Part shown: piece by piece, positions 12,001 through 23,487 of the stretch | How positions within the stretch are numbered: position 1 is the first letter of the stretch | Layout of the letters: each line of letters starts with the position of its first letter | From: Neopestalotiopsis rosae | Taxonomy: Eukaryota > Ascomycota > Sordariomycetes > Amphisphaeriales > Sporocadaceae | Assembly: GCA_023078685.1 (NCBI GenBank) | Contig: JALGAS010000008.1 | Span: 1,984,001-2,048,000, forward strand | Direction: 5' to 3' | DNA length: 64,000 nucleotides | The notes under the pieces: model-generated | The model's database searches: none | What the model saw: the letters and a program-made list of their open reading frames with translations, nothing else | Told to the model about the DNA's origin: nothing | Translations under genes and position numbers: made by a program

Positions 12001-12581
12001 CTCTCTTTTCGTTTGACAAAACTTGTTTCATACGTTAAGAACTATCTAGCACCTCATTAGTATTCCTTTGCTTTCTTTTTGAGCCCATTATGTCTTGAGA
12101 CTATTTTTTCTCTTCTGGATGAGTATGTGTGTGTAGGGTGGGGGAAGGAAATATTGATTGGAGCCCCGTCTTCCGACCGTCTTAGTCTCAGATTTTAGAT
12201 GAATGGTAACGACAAAATCGGCTATTTCGAGTCGCTTAAGACTATTATTGGTTCAAGAATTGATATCACTACGTCCAGTATCGTATTCCTTCAATTCACT
12301 GAGGTTCCTTATAAACTTGCGCATGTCATTTGAGATTTAAGCTTATGTTACTACAACAAATTTGATTTTCAACGGAGACTTTTGTCCTACAAATATTCTC
12401 ACTATAATTGTTGGCAAGAAAGGTCAAATACTACTTCAAAATAGCGTAGTTGAACAGCTATCTATGTAAGTGAAGTTGGGTACTTCTATACGAAGGGGGA
12501 ATCAGGCATTCAGTAGTGCCATGCGTTGAAAGGTTTAGACTTATAACTAACACGCTTCAACCAGAGACCATTTGGTTCCTC
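12001..12581. other. Convergent 3' intergenic region, AT-rich
   Basis: 581 nt between the GMC gene (+) and the P450 gene (-), AT-rich with T-rich polyadenylation-like stretches. Nothing else seen. Confidence 0.6.
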
Positions 12582-14339
12582 TTAAGATTTCCTATCGCGG
12601 AACAGGATCTCGTACTTGGGATCAGGAACATCCATATCGAAAAACATGATATTCTTTGGGCGACCACCAGGAGCGAGCTTAAGATCATAGCGCTGGAGGA
12701 ACTCGATGATGAGAAGCTTGCTAATCAGACTGCCCATGAATCTCCCAGGACACATATATCTCCCATGGCCGAAGTGGAGGCTGCCAGAATAGGACGAGGT
12801 AAACTGCAGGCCATTATGGTTGGTTTCCTTGTTCTTCCGTAACTCCTCGAAGCGGAAGCCATTGAACTCCTCTGGCTTGTCGAACTCTGGTTCTGTCATG
12901 GACATGGGAACGCCCGCGAAGGAAATATGTGCGTCTTTGGGGAGAACATCGCCGGATGATAGTCTGTGGTCCTTCATCATCTTACGATTAACGGAGACTT
13001 GTGAAATAGTCAGCTAACATGTCGGTGGCTTCACTTGTGGAAAGCTTTAGTACAACAACTTACGTTTAGAAGGAGGGTGAAACCTCTGAGACTCCTTTAG
13101 GAAACTATCGAGTTTCCACATCTTGGACAAATCCGCATTCGTAAGGCTAGTGGAGTCACGGCCAACGATGTTCTCGATCTCTTCACGAAGGGGCGGAGCC
13201 CATCGATCGAAGTCGTTTGCCAGGTCCATCAGGGCATTAGTGATGGTATTTGAGGTCGTATGAGCGGCACCAAAGCTAACACCTGTGAGACGATGTGCCA
13301 TCTTAGGGACAGTCGTGTCTTCGGGCGTCGAAGTCTCGATCAGCCACTCAAGTGTCGTCATATCCTCGCTCTTGACTTTGGCTGCCCACCACTCTGGGTC
13401 TTCTTTGCGCAACGCCAGGGTCTGCTCCATGACGGGTCGCACGAGGCGTCTGATAGTCCTACGGCAGCGCTGTATACGGTAGAAATAAGGCGTGAACCAT
13501 GAGACGAGAGGGTACGCTAACTTAGGCACAAGCTTCAAAGTCACAGCCCCCATAAAGACATTCTGTGCATATCCAATGAGGGCGGGGACCCATTCCGGGT
13601 CACGGCAGATATCAGGCCCGACGATAGTTCGAGCTACCATCTGCGTGACTAGCTCCAGGATCTTGGGCTGCGCGGCAATAGGTGTCCAGTCTTCCAGCGA
13701 GAGAGCGTCAAAATTCATCATATGATACTTGACAATCTCGTGATTACATACCTTGGTACCCGCCAAAGTGCTTAATAAAGGCATAAGATGCTTCGTTCGA
13801 CGCCGGCCCAATTTGCTGACCGATTTTGGCAATGTACTGAGCCTTGATAGCGTCGATTGTAGCATGAGCGAAAATATCATAATCCAAACTTGTCCAGTTT
13901 CCGATAAAGAACTGCGTTTAGGTATCTTTCGTCAATATGGTAGTCTCATTGTTGGTTCATTGAGTTAGCTTACATCTGAAGTGGCATGAGAATTGCTCCC
14001 GATAGTGCTCGGTAGCTCTCGGATTTCGCTTAAGAATCGAGGTGGTAACACGATAGAGGTACGATCAAGTGAGGGGAGAGTAAAAATGGTGTCAGGAAAC
14101 TTCTTGAAGGCGCCATGAATGATCTCTGGACCTTTCTTGAACCAGTGCTGGCGAAGACGGATATTCTTCAGGAAGATGAATTTCACATCAGACCCAACAA
14201 CGGGATATTGGCTTTTAGGGTTCGAGTTGAAAAAACGCGAGAAGAAAGTAGCTGTAACCGCAGCGATCACAAGGAAAAGGAGAGAGAATTCGCTGCTCTG
14301 CAGCTTTTCGCCAAAGGTTTGACTGAGTGCTACAAACAT
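12582..14339 (-). CDS. Cytochrome P450 monooxygenase, microsomal
   Basis: Model: exons 14339-13974, 13911-13752, 13690-13064, 12997-12582 (522 aa), normal fungal class II length. An N-terminal membrane anchor (LLFLVIAAVTATFF, about residues 20-35) is followed by the I-helix oxygen-binding motif GAAHTT, the K-helix ESQR, and the heme loop FGHGRYMCPG with ligand Cys467. The consensus Arg two residues before the Cys is Tyr, as tolerated in the fungal group with FGHGRH/KH-ACPG loops. That group includes enzymes of terpenoid and polyketide pathways, so the substrate cannot be predicted. The ATG at 14339 was chosen because it directly precedes the anchor. It converges on the GMC gene and is divergent from the Baeyer-Villiger-type gene. 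Confidence 0.94.
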
Positions 14340-15658
14340 AGTGTGAAAATACTTAGAGTTATCTCTTAGGTTTGGGGCGAGAAAACAAAGATCATCAATA
14401 GTTTTCTGGTAGTAAGAGAAATTGTAGTGATAATTGGTAAATCTTTTATTTCCGATATTATGTTCAATTTGTCTTCCAAAGATTGACGTACAGTCCTTGT
14501 GGAAACAACCAGTCGGAATCAAGTCGTATCAATCACTCCTCAGTGCCAACAAAACCAGAATTCACACGAGAGGGATCGGTAGCGTCAGCTATGAGGATCA
14601 AAGTTGTGTTGATCGACGAACCTTGCCGCAGCCACCTCATCACGCAATTTGCAATGGCGATATCGGGTTTGGTCACGGCGTTCGTTCTTCACCTCCGAAT
14701 GCGGTGTTTCCCATCACATTACGTGACGTCCCCAAAGTGAGCAGCTGATCAAGATAAGGAATCCTTCGGAGATGCAGATATATCATTTGCCGACATGCGA
14801 TGCTCACCGAAAACCTGAAATCCCAAATGCCCACATGGACATTACCTCGGCCAGCCAGGGAAATATCGCCGGCTGACAGTAAGCCCGTATAATTCGTTCC
14901 ACCAAGATCGACAATATTTTTCTTATCAAGTTGATCATCTGAATGTTGTATTCTATATAGGTACGTACTTTGCGTATCTCCACAGGGAGGTTGCATGAGG
15001 TTGCATAGCAGCTCTGCGGCTCTCCATACCTATATAGGTAGCACAAAAACTCGTGACAGGGGGATTGGGGTGTGAACTTGCATGAGCGAATCCTTCGGCT
15101 CAGGCTAGGAGAATACTTACAGAGAAGTACTCAATCCTTTTGCACCAAATTGACCTTGTTAACACTAATGCAGAGCGTTGTTGTGAAGTTGTCAACCCTG
15201 GCAAATAGCGGAAGTCCTTGTCGAGACATTGGTTCCCGGGTGACCTTCATTTACGCAATCCCAAATCCTTCACTTTATCCCGATCCTACCCGACTATTAC
15301 TACATATACGCCCCTTGTCATTCATTTTACCACCAGAGGGGGGTGACGCGAGTGGTAAAGTCCCATTGTAGCCATTCCAGCCGCATTGCCTTCGCTTATG
15401 TAGAGGCATCAGACTGGATTGATTCCAGTCCTGGTGATCTGCTCAGACGATCAGGAGCCGGCCAACTTCCCACATTCTAGCCATTGAAAATTAGAATTCG
15501 TGCATACTTCTCTCACAAGCTATTTGGCCACTATTGTAATCAATTGCGCTCTTATCAACGTTCGTGAATCGTTGTGGTTGTCATTTACATCTCTTCCATA
15601 ATCATCCAATTTACTTCCTGTATCCTGCAGACTATCCACAAGTAATGAAAAGCTCGAT
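14340..15658. other. Divergent promoter region of P450 and flavin monooxygenase genes
   Basis: 1.3 kb between the two divergent starts. Short frames only; no motif recognised. Confidence 0.6.
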
Positions 15659-17555
15659 ATGGAGCTGGACACAGATGTTCTCATCATTGGTGCTGGCATG
15701 TCCGGTCTCGGATTCGCTGTCCAACTCCTGAGAAGATATGGCACCCAGAACTTTGAGATCATTGAGAAGGCATCTCAACTTGGCGGCACGTGGTCCGCAA
15801 ACACCTATCCTGGATGTGGAGTTGATGTATTTGAATACCGTTCTGCTATAAACTAAGGTTTTTCAATTGCTGATAGATCGTGATGTTAGGTGGCTGCGCA
15901 TTACTACTCGTATTCTTTCTTCTTGAACCCGGACTGGACTCACAAGTATCCATTGCAGCCTGAAATACTTGCGTACCTAGAAGATGTTGCAGCCAAGTAC
16001 GATATCAAGAAACATATAACATTCCAATCTGCCGTCGAGTCAGCTCACTGGGATGCTTCCTCGGGAACATGGCTAGTTTCCATCAAGGACCTGGAGACTT
16101 CGAGGACCCGGAATCGACGGTGCAAGATTCTTGTGTCTGCTGTGGGCGTTCTCTCTATGCCCAATGAATGCCAAATCCCTGGGGCTGCTGCTTTTGGGGG
16201 TCATCTGTTCCACACGGCGCAATGGAATCATTCGTTCGATTGGAAAAATAAAGAACTCGTAGTAATCGGTTAGTTTCTCTTCTTTTTTCCTATAATTGTG
16301 ATTCATTATCCCTTTTCGTGTCTCCCTTCCGATGGGGTATCTCATCCGATCAATAACTTAGGCTAATTCAATTATAGGAAATGGTTGCAGCGCTTCACAA
16401 GTTGTGCCTGCTTTGAGCGCTGGAGAGAATGCAGCGAAAATGGTGACTCAATTTGCTCGCCAGCCGCAATGGGTGTTCGAAAGACCAAATCCAAAATTTT
16501 CGGATACGTTCAAGTGGATCATGAGATGGGTTCCGTTTGCCATGCGTGCTTATCGCGGTGCTCAAAACTACTGGGCTGAGTGCGATTTCCTGAGTTTCGA
16601 CATAGTGAAAGGCGCGCAACTTCGGAAGATGTACGCCGATTACCAAGGGGCGTACATCCTTAGGACATCACCAGAGAAGTATCACAGCTTTCTACTTCCA
16701 AAAATTGAGGTCGGCTGCAAGCGACGAGTCATGGATACCAATTATCTCGATTCCCTGAACCGCGATAATGTTGAGTTAGTGTACCAAGATCCCATTCAGG
16801 AGATATGCGAGGATGGTATTCGCACTAAGTCTGGACGACTTGTCAGAGCAGACGCAATAATCCTCGCAAACGGCTTCCAGGTTGAGCGCCCCCTTGTCTC
16901 TCTCAATCTATATGGTGAAAATGGCATCAGCGTGGCGGAACACGTGAGTATTTGGGTCATTCAATCCGAAACAGCTGGACCAGACTGCGCTAATATATAA
17001 TACGTAAAGTGGAACAAATTCAGTGATGGATCGGCTTCGTCTTACTTTGGTACCTGCCTGTCCGGATTCCCCAACTTTTTCATCATGATGGGACCGAATA
17101 CAGCAAGTGGGCATGGATGCGTCACTTACACCACGGAGTGCCAAATAAACTTTGCGCTCCGGATCATGAAGCCGGTCATGAAAGCCCTAGAAGCCCAAAG
17201 ATCCCGTCTTCCCGTGTTAGGCTCTAAGTGGGACGTTGTTCAAGTCAAGGCCGATGCTGAACAAGCAGACATTGATGACGTTCAAGAAAAAGCCAAAAAG
17301 CTCGTTTGGTCGTCTGGTTGCTCTTCCTGGGCTTTAGACTCCCATGGAAGAAACACAACCATGTATCCTGATTTTCAGTACAAATATTGGCTCAGGAGTA
17401 TATTCGTCGAGTGGCGTAACTTCCAGTACTCGAGGTCTACGCCATACTTCACTGCATCGGTACCTGATCCATCCAAAGTTGCCATCTGGCTGGCTTTGCC
17501 TATTTGTATTGGTGCCTTTGCGTGGGCATTGTCTACGAGCGCCACTTCGCTGTGA
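15659..17555 (+). CDS. Baeyer-Villiger-type (class B) flavin monooxygenase with C-terminal membrane anchor
   Basis: Model: exons 15659-15826, 15890-16268, 16378-16943, 17010-17555 (552 aa). The FAD Rossmann motif GAGMSG is at 11-16; GGTWSANTYPGCGVDV leads over the first splice into AHYYSYSF, typical of this family. The fingerprint F-x-G-x3-H-x3-W is complete (158-168, FGGHLFHTAQW), and a second Rossmann motif (GNGCSA, about 183) binds NADPH. The family inserts oxygen next to a carbonyl (ester or lactone formation) or, in other members, oxidises heteroatoms. The last about 25 residues are strongly hydrophobic (VAIWLALPICIGAFAWAL), suggesting a tail anchor in the ER membrane near the P450. A ring-expanding or lactonising step in the pathway is inferred. 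Confidence 0.93.
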
Positions 17556-18159
17556 TAGGTGCTGGTCATGAGCCATGATATGGAGTACTTTTGTTATTCT
17601 TTGCATTGATCAATAGACACACACACACACTCACTCACTCGCCCATTATGTTCCACTATGTATTCCTCAATAGCCTTTTTGCGACCATTTAGATACCTTT
17701 AGAAGCCATAGGCTGCATCGTCTCAAGCTGACAAAAAGACTGTCCGGATCATCAAGTATTCAAGAAATCCCTATTGATATCCTTGAATATATGTCTATTG
17801 TTGATAAGAATATAATTGCAACTATCGTGATGTTTCTCTTTCTTTTACACAAGAGGAAACCGACTAATCATTCAGCTCGGTGATCTTCCCCTGAAACAAA
17901 GAGCAGGGCAGGACATTGCGATCCTCCAAAGCCCGGAGACCGTGTCTCTCCTTAAGATATCAGAAGCAGAGTATTCTCGGCCTCTCCCGCATGCTGTTCT
18001 ACTCCCGCAGTTTCTATATGAACAGGGGTGAACCTGATGATGATAGCGGCGTTTCCTCTGCGTTGTTGTATTGCAGGATATGTACCCCTCAAATCAGTCT
18101 AAAAGCGCGGGTTTCCAAGACTATTGGACACAACAAATAATCGACCAATATAATCAATA

Positions 18160-18195
<36 letters not shown>

Positions 18196-20342
18196 AGAAC
18201 TTGGGTCCATCCAATCTGACAAGTTCCGAGCCGCGATGCGGCTACGAAGATGTGATGTATTCCATCACTCGGCATGGAACCGAGCAAATTAGGTTCGCCT
18301 GACAAAAAGCTTGATAAGTACTACGGTCGTCCTGAAATGCAACATTAGTATCTTGAATGCAAGACACTGGCCAGTAACGTCTTAGCGATTGCGTGCTTTC
18401 TGAACAAAGCGACTCCCCAAGGTTTGGCTTGGTCGTATGTGCATTTCAGGGAGGGGTTGAGGGGTTTACCGGAGGCTGATCAACTGCCAAAAGTGCCTGC
18501 CTAGGGATCAATCAGGGTGACCCACGGCCCGTCCCTGTAGAACTGCTAGATTACGGCCGTAACGCAGAGCCTCATGTCACTCTAGCAGGGCGTGGAATAT
18601 GCAGTGGCCGTCACCCGAGCTGAAAAAGCCTACATGTAACGGGGCTTGGCGCATGCCAATCTTTACCACCGTGTAAGGATTGCTCTTCTATGGAAAGTGG
18701 GGCCGGTTAGCTGAATAGCTAGGGGTAGTCAGAAGTGATCGTCAAGCAGATTATGCCTATGTAGTATTACTAGCATCACACCCCCCTTTCAACAAAACAA
18801 TAAAAAAGAAAATGGCAGTGAAATGTACTTTTGTCTAGGGAAGAGACATTACAAGTCTCTTTGAGTCTTCGCAAGTACCCTCTCCATAAGTTACATGATT
18901 ATACCCCAAACTAAAGCTGCAGCTACCTAGGTGTCCGTCAATTACCATACTAAGTAGTATATAACATACTACATATTATGCATGGCAGCTCGTATCACAT
19001 CCAATAGACTGTAACAGGCTCTCGCTGGAAGGATGTCAGTATAATGTGGCGAAAGTCCAATCAATTGCACAATGACGTCAAGACTGTGCAGGAATACACT
19101 TTGCAGAAAGCTCTTACCTCGCCTATTGCTCCGGAGGATACAGTGTGGCGGAATAGAGGTTGCCGCGTCGAAACTGCTCCTAGCAGTCGCCTGTCAATGC
19201 GGGCATCAACTAGTATGGGACATTAATATCTAGTTACCTGTCGTCTAAGGGCAAATGTTACGGCTCTAGGAATGCCAGTACGTAAGAGTAAAATTGGTGT
19301 AAGATAACAAACGCAATTCAGAAAAGTAAATTGGGTGGAGGCAAGGGGCGTGCCGGATAGCACAAATATATCGCCAAGCATTACGTGTTGACATGTCTAA
19401 AGCATATTGTGGCAGCTGTGTCAGCAGGTATGGCACGCGGAATCCTTCCAGTATGTAGATATTATGACCATAGTATAAGTCACGCAGATTTTATGCAGAA
19501 TGACTTGAAAGCCCACAACACCAGCCTTCAGCAAGGCTTGCGCCTTGACTAGACCTCAAATCAACGTATAAATTATCCCGGAGGCAAGCGACAGTATGGA
19601 GTGTTACCTGGCTACAATAGGCCAAATGTCGCGATTTGGATCTCTCCCAGTGAAAAGACAGGCAATTTGTTCTGGCGAGCCACTTGCGAGAGTAACAAAA
19701 CACCGAGCAGTCAAAAGACAACTTCTGAGGACATTGCTAGATTCATGTGTGCTCATGTACGTCTGTAGGAACTATCTGATTTGTGTTTCAAAATCAGTCG
19801 AAGCTTGTCTTCTTCTTTTGCCAGAGGCCACTCCGCAGCTAGATCTTCGCAGGATTGACAAGACTTATATAACATCAAGAGGATGAGGAAAGCTCTGACT
19901 TATGATCTTCGGAAACTTCCAAGACTGTTCTCTACGACTCAGACATATGAGCAATAGGCAAAATAAGATTAACACACTTAGTATATGATGCTTGGCTATG
20001 AAGTCAAAGTGTGAGAAATCCATGCAAGTTTGTCGTATTCTTCAAGACTGAGTACGTAATCAAGTCTGTACTTTTGTTCAATTTTCTATTCGTTAGTTGT
20101 GGATCATGGAATATGGCTTTGTCAAACTCTAATTGCGACTTTGCAAGCCCCGGAGGATGTCCATAGCAGCGTTACAGTACTCGTTGTTTTGTTGACGCGC
20201 TTGTTTTAATTCCCATGTATAAAGGTGGAGCTGGCATCAATTTAGATCATCGTGACCATATTTGATTCTCGAATCCCAAAAGTCACACATCAGTCAAGGC
20301 CACCTAAGCAAGTCTGCAATTCGTTTTGCAGGTTGAGTCCTA
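17556..20342. other. Intergenic region with simple repeats
   Basis: 2.8 kb between the flavin monooxygenase and the kinase-like gene. It holds an AC/CACT-rich stretch at 17621-17640 and a 35-nt guanine run. No open frame shows a recognisable domain. Confidence 0.6.
18160..18194 (+). repeat. Homopolymer run of about 35 G
   Basis: Uninterrupted G from 18160 to 18194. The exact length is probably unreliable because such runs are hard to sequence; the run could also mark an assembly join. Confidence 0.85.
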
Positions 20343-21737
20343 TTACTCAACTGATTCAAGGAGCTTCCCAAATCCTTTCCGAAGATCATCGATGATTGAC
20401 TTGTCCATGTTGCCGTCAACAGCCATAATAACAAGATCAATGAACTTTTTGTCCCGCATTCCTTCAGACTTGGCCAAAATCTCATTGATGATCTTTTCCA
20501 CGATTTCGGCTTGACATTCTGGGTGATGGGCGGCAATGGCTAGGTTTTCGGCAATGAGAGAGATCCGCGTCAGATTTGTGTGGAATTCGTCAGACGTTAT
20601 CCTTCGAAACTCTTCCATGAAAGATCTGTACATGCGGCGAGCTTCTCTGAGCTCGGCAGGGGAATCCTCCCAAAGACCTTCTGGTTCGATTCCTTGTTCC
20701 ATGGCTTCCGTATGTCCGTACATCATAGGGTCCCAATCCCGTGTGAGCCAGCTGGGATATCGTTCATTGCCGATGCTTCGAGGCACTGCCGCAACGCCAT
20801 CCCAGTCGATGATTCCCAGTAGCTCACCATTGTCAGCTACAATGACATTCTGGAAGCCGAAATCAGGGTGTTCAAGTACGAAAGGATTCATCCCACTTGG
20901 CTCAGGAAACCAGTCGATGAGTAAGCGTAACAGTATCTTGACTCCACAAGGGGGAGATGTTTGGTCTGGGTGCAAGTCCATCAAGAAGGTGTAGTGCTTT
21001 TTGGGGTCGGTGGACGCCGGCCAATCAACGTAAATGGGGTGTTCGCTCGGATCATGGTGGATGAACCACCGATCAAGCTCAGCCTGATTGTCAATACATC
21101 GCGTTGCGGCCCCCGCAGTTGGTTGCATGTCCTCATGAAACTCAAGACTTCCACTGCAGCCGTATGAGAAATTTCCCAACTGTGACATAGCTTTGGCTAA
21201 GCCCATTAATACACGATTTCGGCATTCGGAGGCTTCTTCGTAGCTCATGGTTCCTAGGCGATGACCGAACCAGACATCGTATAGTGATTTACCCTCGATG
21301 TATGTCATGATGATGTATGGGCACTGGATGATGTTCTCTCTCGTGGGCGAGAAATCAAGGACCTCTGGCAACGGTATAGTTGTTTCCCTCTTCAGAAGTT
21401 GCATGACTTTCGCTTCCGAGATCAGAGCCTTGGTCGATGATTCATCCCATAGCTCGGGTGTCCCCGCGATGGGTATCTTTACAGCCCAAGACACTTTGTC
21501 GTCAAAGTGCAAAGGATAGACGACATGATAAGAGCCATTTATCGGGGCACCTACCACAGGTCCATTCTTGTTGTATTGCTCATCGTTTCTTTGACGAATC
21601 GACTTTGCAAGCTGCGACAGTTTGGATGTGTTGATGATTGATAGAATGTTCGAAAACAAGGCCTCATCTGAGTCTTCTCCCGATTCATTGCAGCTGTGCG
21701 CCAATTCTGTCGCGTTGGCCAGGGGACTGTCGGACAT
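20343..21737 (-). CDS. Aminoglycoside phosphotransferase / choline-kinase-like protein
   Basis: Single exon of 464 aa starting at an ATG (21737). The fold is the APH branch of the protein-kinase-like superfamily: ATP-binding Lys in SWAVKIP (Lys87), the Brenner motif HPDFGFQN (290-297; catalytic Asp292, Asn297) and the metal-binding IIDWDG (310-314). The catalytic set is complete, so an active small-molecule kinase is plausible. Fungal genomes carry many such genes of unknown substrate; a link to resistance or to the cluster's pathway is not shown. It lies between the flavin monooxygenase and the exporter, so it may be a cluster member or an unrelated insertion. Confidence 0.9.
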   Translation of the reverse strand: MSDSPLANATELAHSCNESGEDSDEALFSNILSIINTSKLSQLAKSIRQRNDEQYNKNGPVVGAPINGSYHVVYPLHFDDKVSWAVKIPIAGTPELWDESSTKALISEAKVMQLLKRETTIPLPEVLDFSPTRENIIQCPYIIMTYIEGKSLYDVWFGHRLGTMSYEEASECRNRVLMGLAKAMSQLGNFSYGCSGSLEFHEDMQPTAGAATRCIDNQAELDRWFIHHDPSEHPIYVDWPASTDPKKHYTFLMDLHPDQTSPPCGVKILLRLLIDWFPEPSGMNPFVLEHPDFGFQNVIVADNGELLGIIDWDGVAAVPRSIGNERYPSWLTRDWDPMMYGHTEAMEQGIEPEGLWEDSPAELREARRMYRSFMEEFRRITSDEFHTNLTRISLIAENLAIAAHHPECQAEIVEKIINEILAKSEGMRDKKFIDLVIMAVDGNMDKSIIDDLRKGFGKLLESVE

Positions 21738-22623
21738 GATTGTTGGTGTGCAATTTCGCTCTCAAAAAGGGAATGAGTGTTGAGGATCGATTATCAAGGA
21801 ATAGTTAAGCAAGCGAGGAGCAGGACTGCGGGAGTATAAATAGACGGCAGATAGAGGTAGCAGTCAGGCAGCAGCACGTGAGACAGTTTTACTATCGCCT
21901 TTGTTGCTGGTCCGGGCCCACCCTGCTGCAAACAAAGACAAAGGCTTACATGTGCAGACGCGCATGGTAGATCTTGATTCCTATTGTTTAGAACGATGTT
22001 TGGTGGCCTGGTAAGGCATTTTCCGTGCTCTCAGAAAGTGGATAACACCGGAAATTATCCAACCATCCCTTGAGACATACATCAAATGAATCACCAATCA
22101 AGTCAGGTATACGTACAGGCGTAGCATGACGCCCTTTGCCCGCCTGTATAGAACTTTGAGCTAATATTTCGTGGCATCTCGAGCAAGCCTTTTGCTACAT
22201 GGTAGAGCGTTGTAAAAGCGTAAACAAGATCTTTGTTGTAACACAAAGAATTGCAAAAGGGATAGTTAAAACTATACAAGATATACAATAGACCTTCTTT
22301 TTTTGTTCCCGTAAAGCTTCATCAGCATAGTCTGACATGGTAATCCAAGCAAGACTTCCGTGACATCGTATACTGTTGTATAGTAGTGGACAAGAACTAT
22401 GTTGTGAGACGAAGAGCTATAAAGAGAATAGCTAGAACTCGACTAGATTCACATCAAATTGTTCTTTTTTCTCATGCTCCCTTAGCACACCCTGACATCT
22501 ATACTTAAGTCGCAGACCGAAGCCCCAATCCGGCTATTATAACTTCACGGCTTCATAACTCAACGACCGATCACTTAATTATCTCCTGCTGAAGCAACGG
22601 AAGACCTGACAACGTCAGTAAGG
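21738..22623. other. Divergent region between kinase-like gene and small Cys/His gene
   Basis: 886 nt, AT-rich, with a TATAAATA sequence near 21834. No gene is supportable. Confidence 0.55.
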
Positions 22624-22910
22624 ATGGCACCTAAAATTCATCATTGGTATGTCAATCCCTTTCAACTGAAACTTACGGACAAGGAATAATCTGCTAACAG
22701 AATGCTAGTCTAACGTGCAAGAAGGTTTTTAACACCCGATGTCTCGCTAAGGGCCATATGGAACGTTGCCCTATACATCCCGAAGACCTTCACAAACCTG
22801 GCAAAGAGTGTGTGAAGTGCCACGCCGCAGACTTAAGGAATAACGCGGCCAATGCTACAGACGATAAAGCGAAAAACAACAACAACGCGAACAACAATGC
22901 GAATAACTAA
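22624..22910 (+). CDS. Small Cys/His-rich, probably zinc-binding protein (74 aa)
   Basis: Model: exons 22624-22646 and 22709-22910, with a 62-nt intron that has GTATGT, a TGCTAAC branch site and a TAG acceptor; the alternative AG at 22700 gives an immediate stop. The product starts MAPKIHHCLTCKKVF and has ordered Cys/His residues: CLTC, then TRC, GHMERC, IHPEDLH and KECVKCH. This spacing of two CxxC pairs around a CxH-rich middle suggests a small zinc-binding fold. The tail is Asn/Ala/Lys-rich (KNNNNANNNANN) and probably disordered. Similar short Cys/His proteins occur in related fungi as I recall, but I cannot name a function. It would be missed by length-filtered gene finding. Confidence 0.65.
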
Positions 22911-23487
22911 ATTTTGCGGAGCAGGCATGATGGAGTAGCAACGGTGGTTAGTATGATACGATGGAGGGTAGTCAAAGGTAAGTTGTGGGAGGATAGATTA
23001 CAGGCTGCTTCCAGGGGTGTGGACGGGGTGCTACATACCAGCTACTGAGGTAGGTAGTGTTGAAATGTAGGTGGTTACGTGTGGCCCAAACTTTGGCTAC
23101 ACTGTGTACATGGCAGGATCCTTCCCCATCTACTGTAATAGAGGCTTTGCTGGTCAATGCAACGAATAATGAACATACCTTTTGACATGTAGATGCCTAG
23201 CTACTGGTAGCAGCAGCTGGAGCCCTAGAAGCCGGCTAACTGGCGACCCGGTAGTCTTGATCCCCCCATGGTTGTCTTGAGTGGGCAACTTATAGAACAA
23301 GCGGACAATCACTGGATATATCTCAAACAGTACCGTATATGTAGTGGGTACAGATCTATGTTGCTCTCCAGTAAGGTTTCGGATTTTTATCTTGTGTAGC
23401 TGACGCAACAGCACCTGTATCTTTGCGCAAATCTTTATGTCGCATCCTTTCCCGGCTTCTTGCGTAGAACACAATATTACAACTTGC
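22911..23487. other. Convergent 3' intergenic region
   Basis: 577 nt between the small Cys/His gene (+) and the exporter gene (-). Nothing further seen. Confidence 0.6.
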
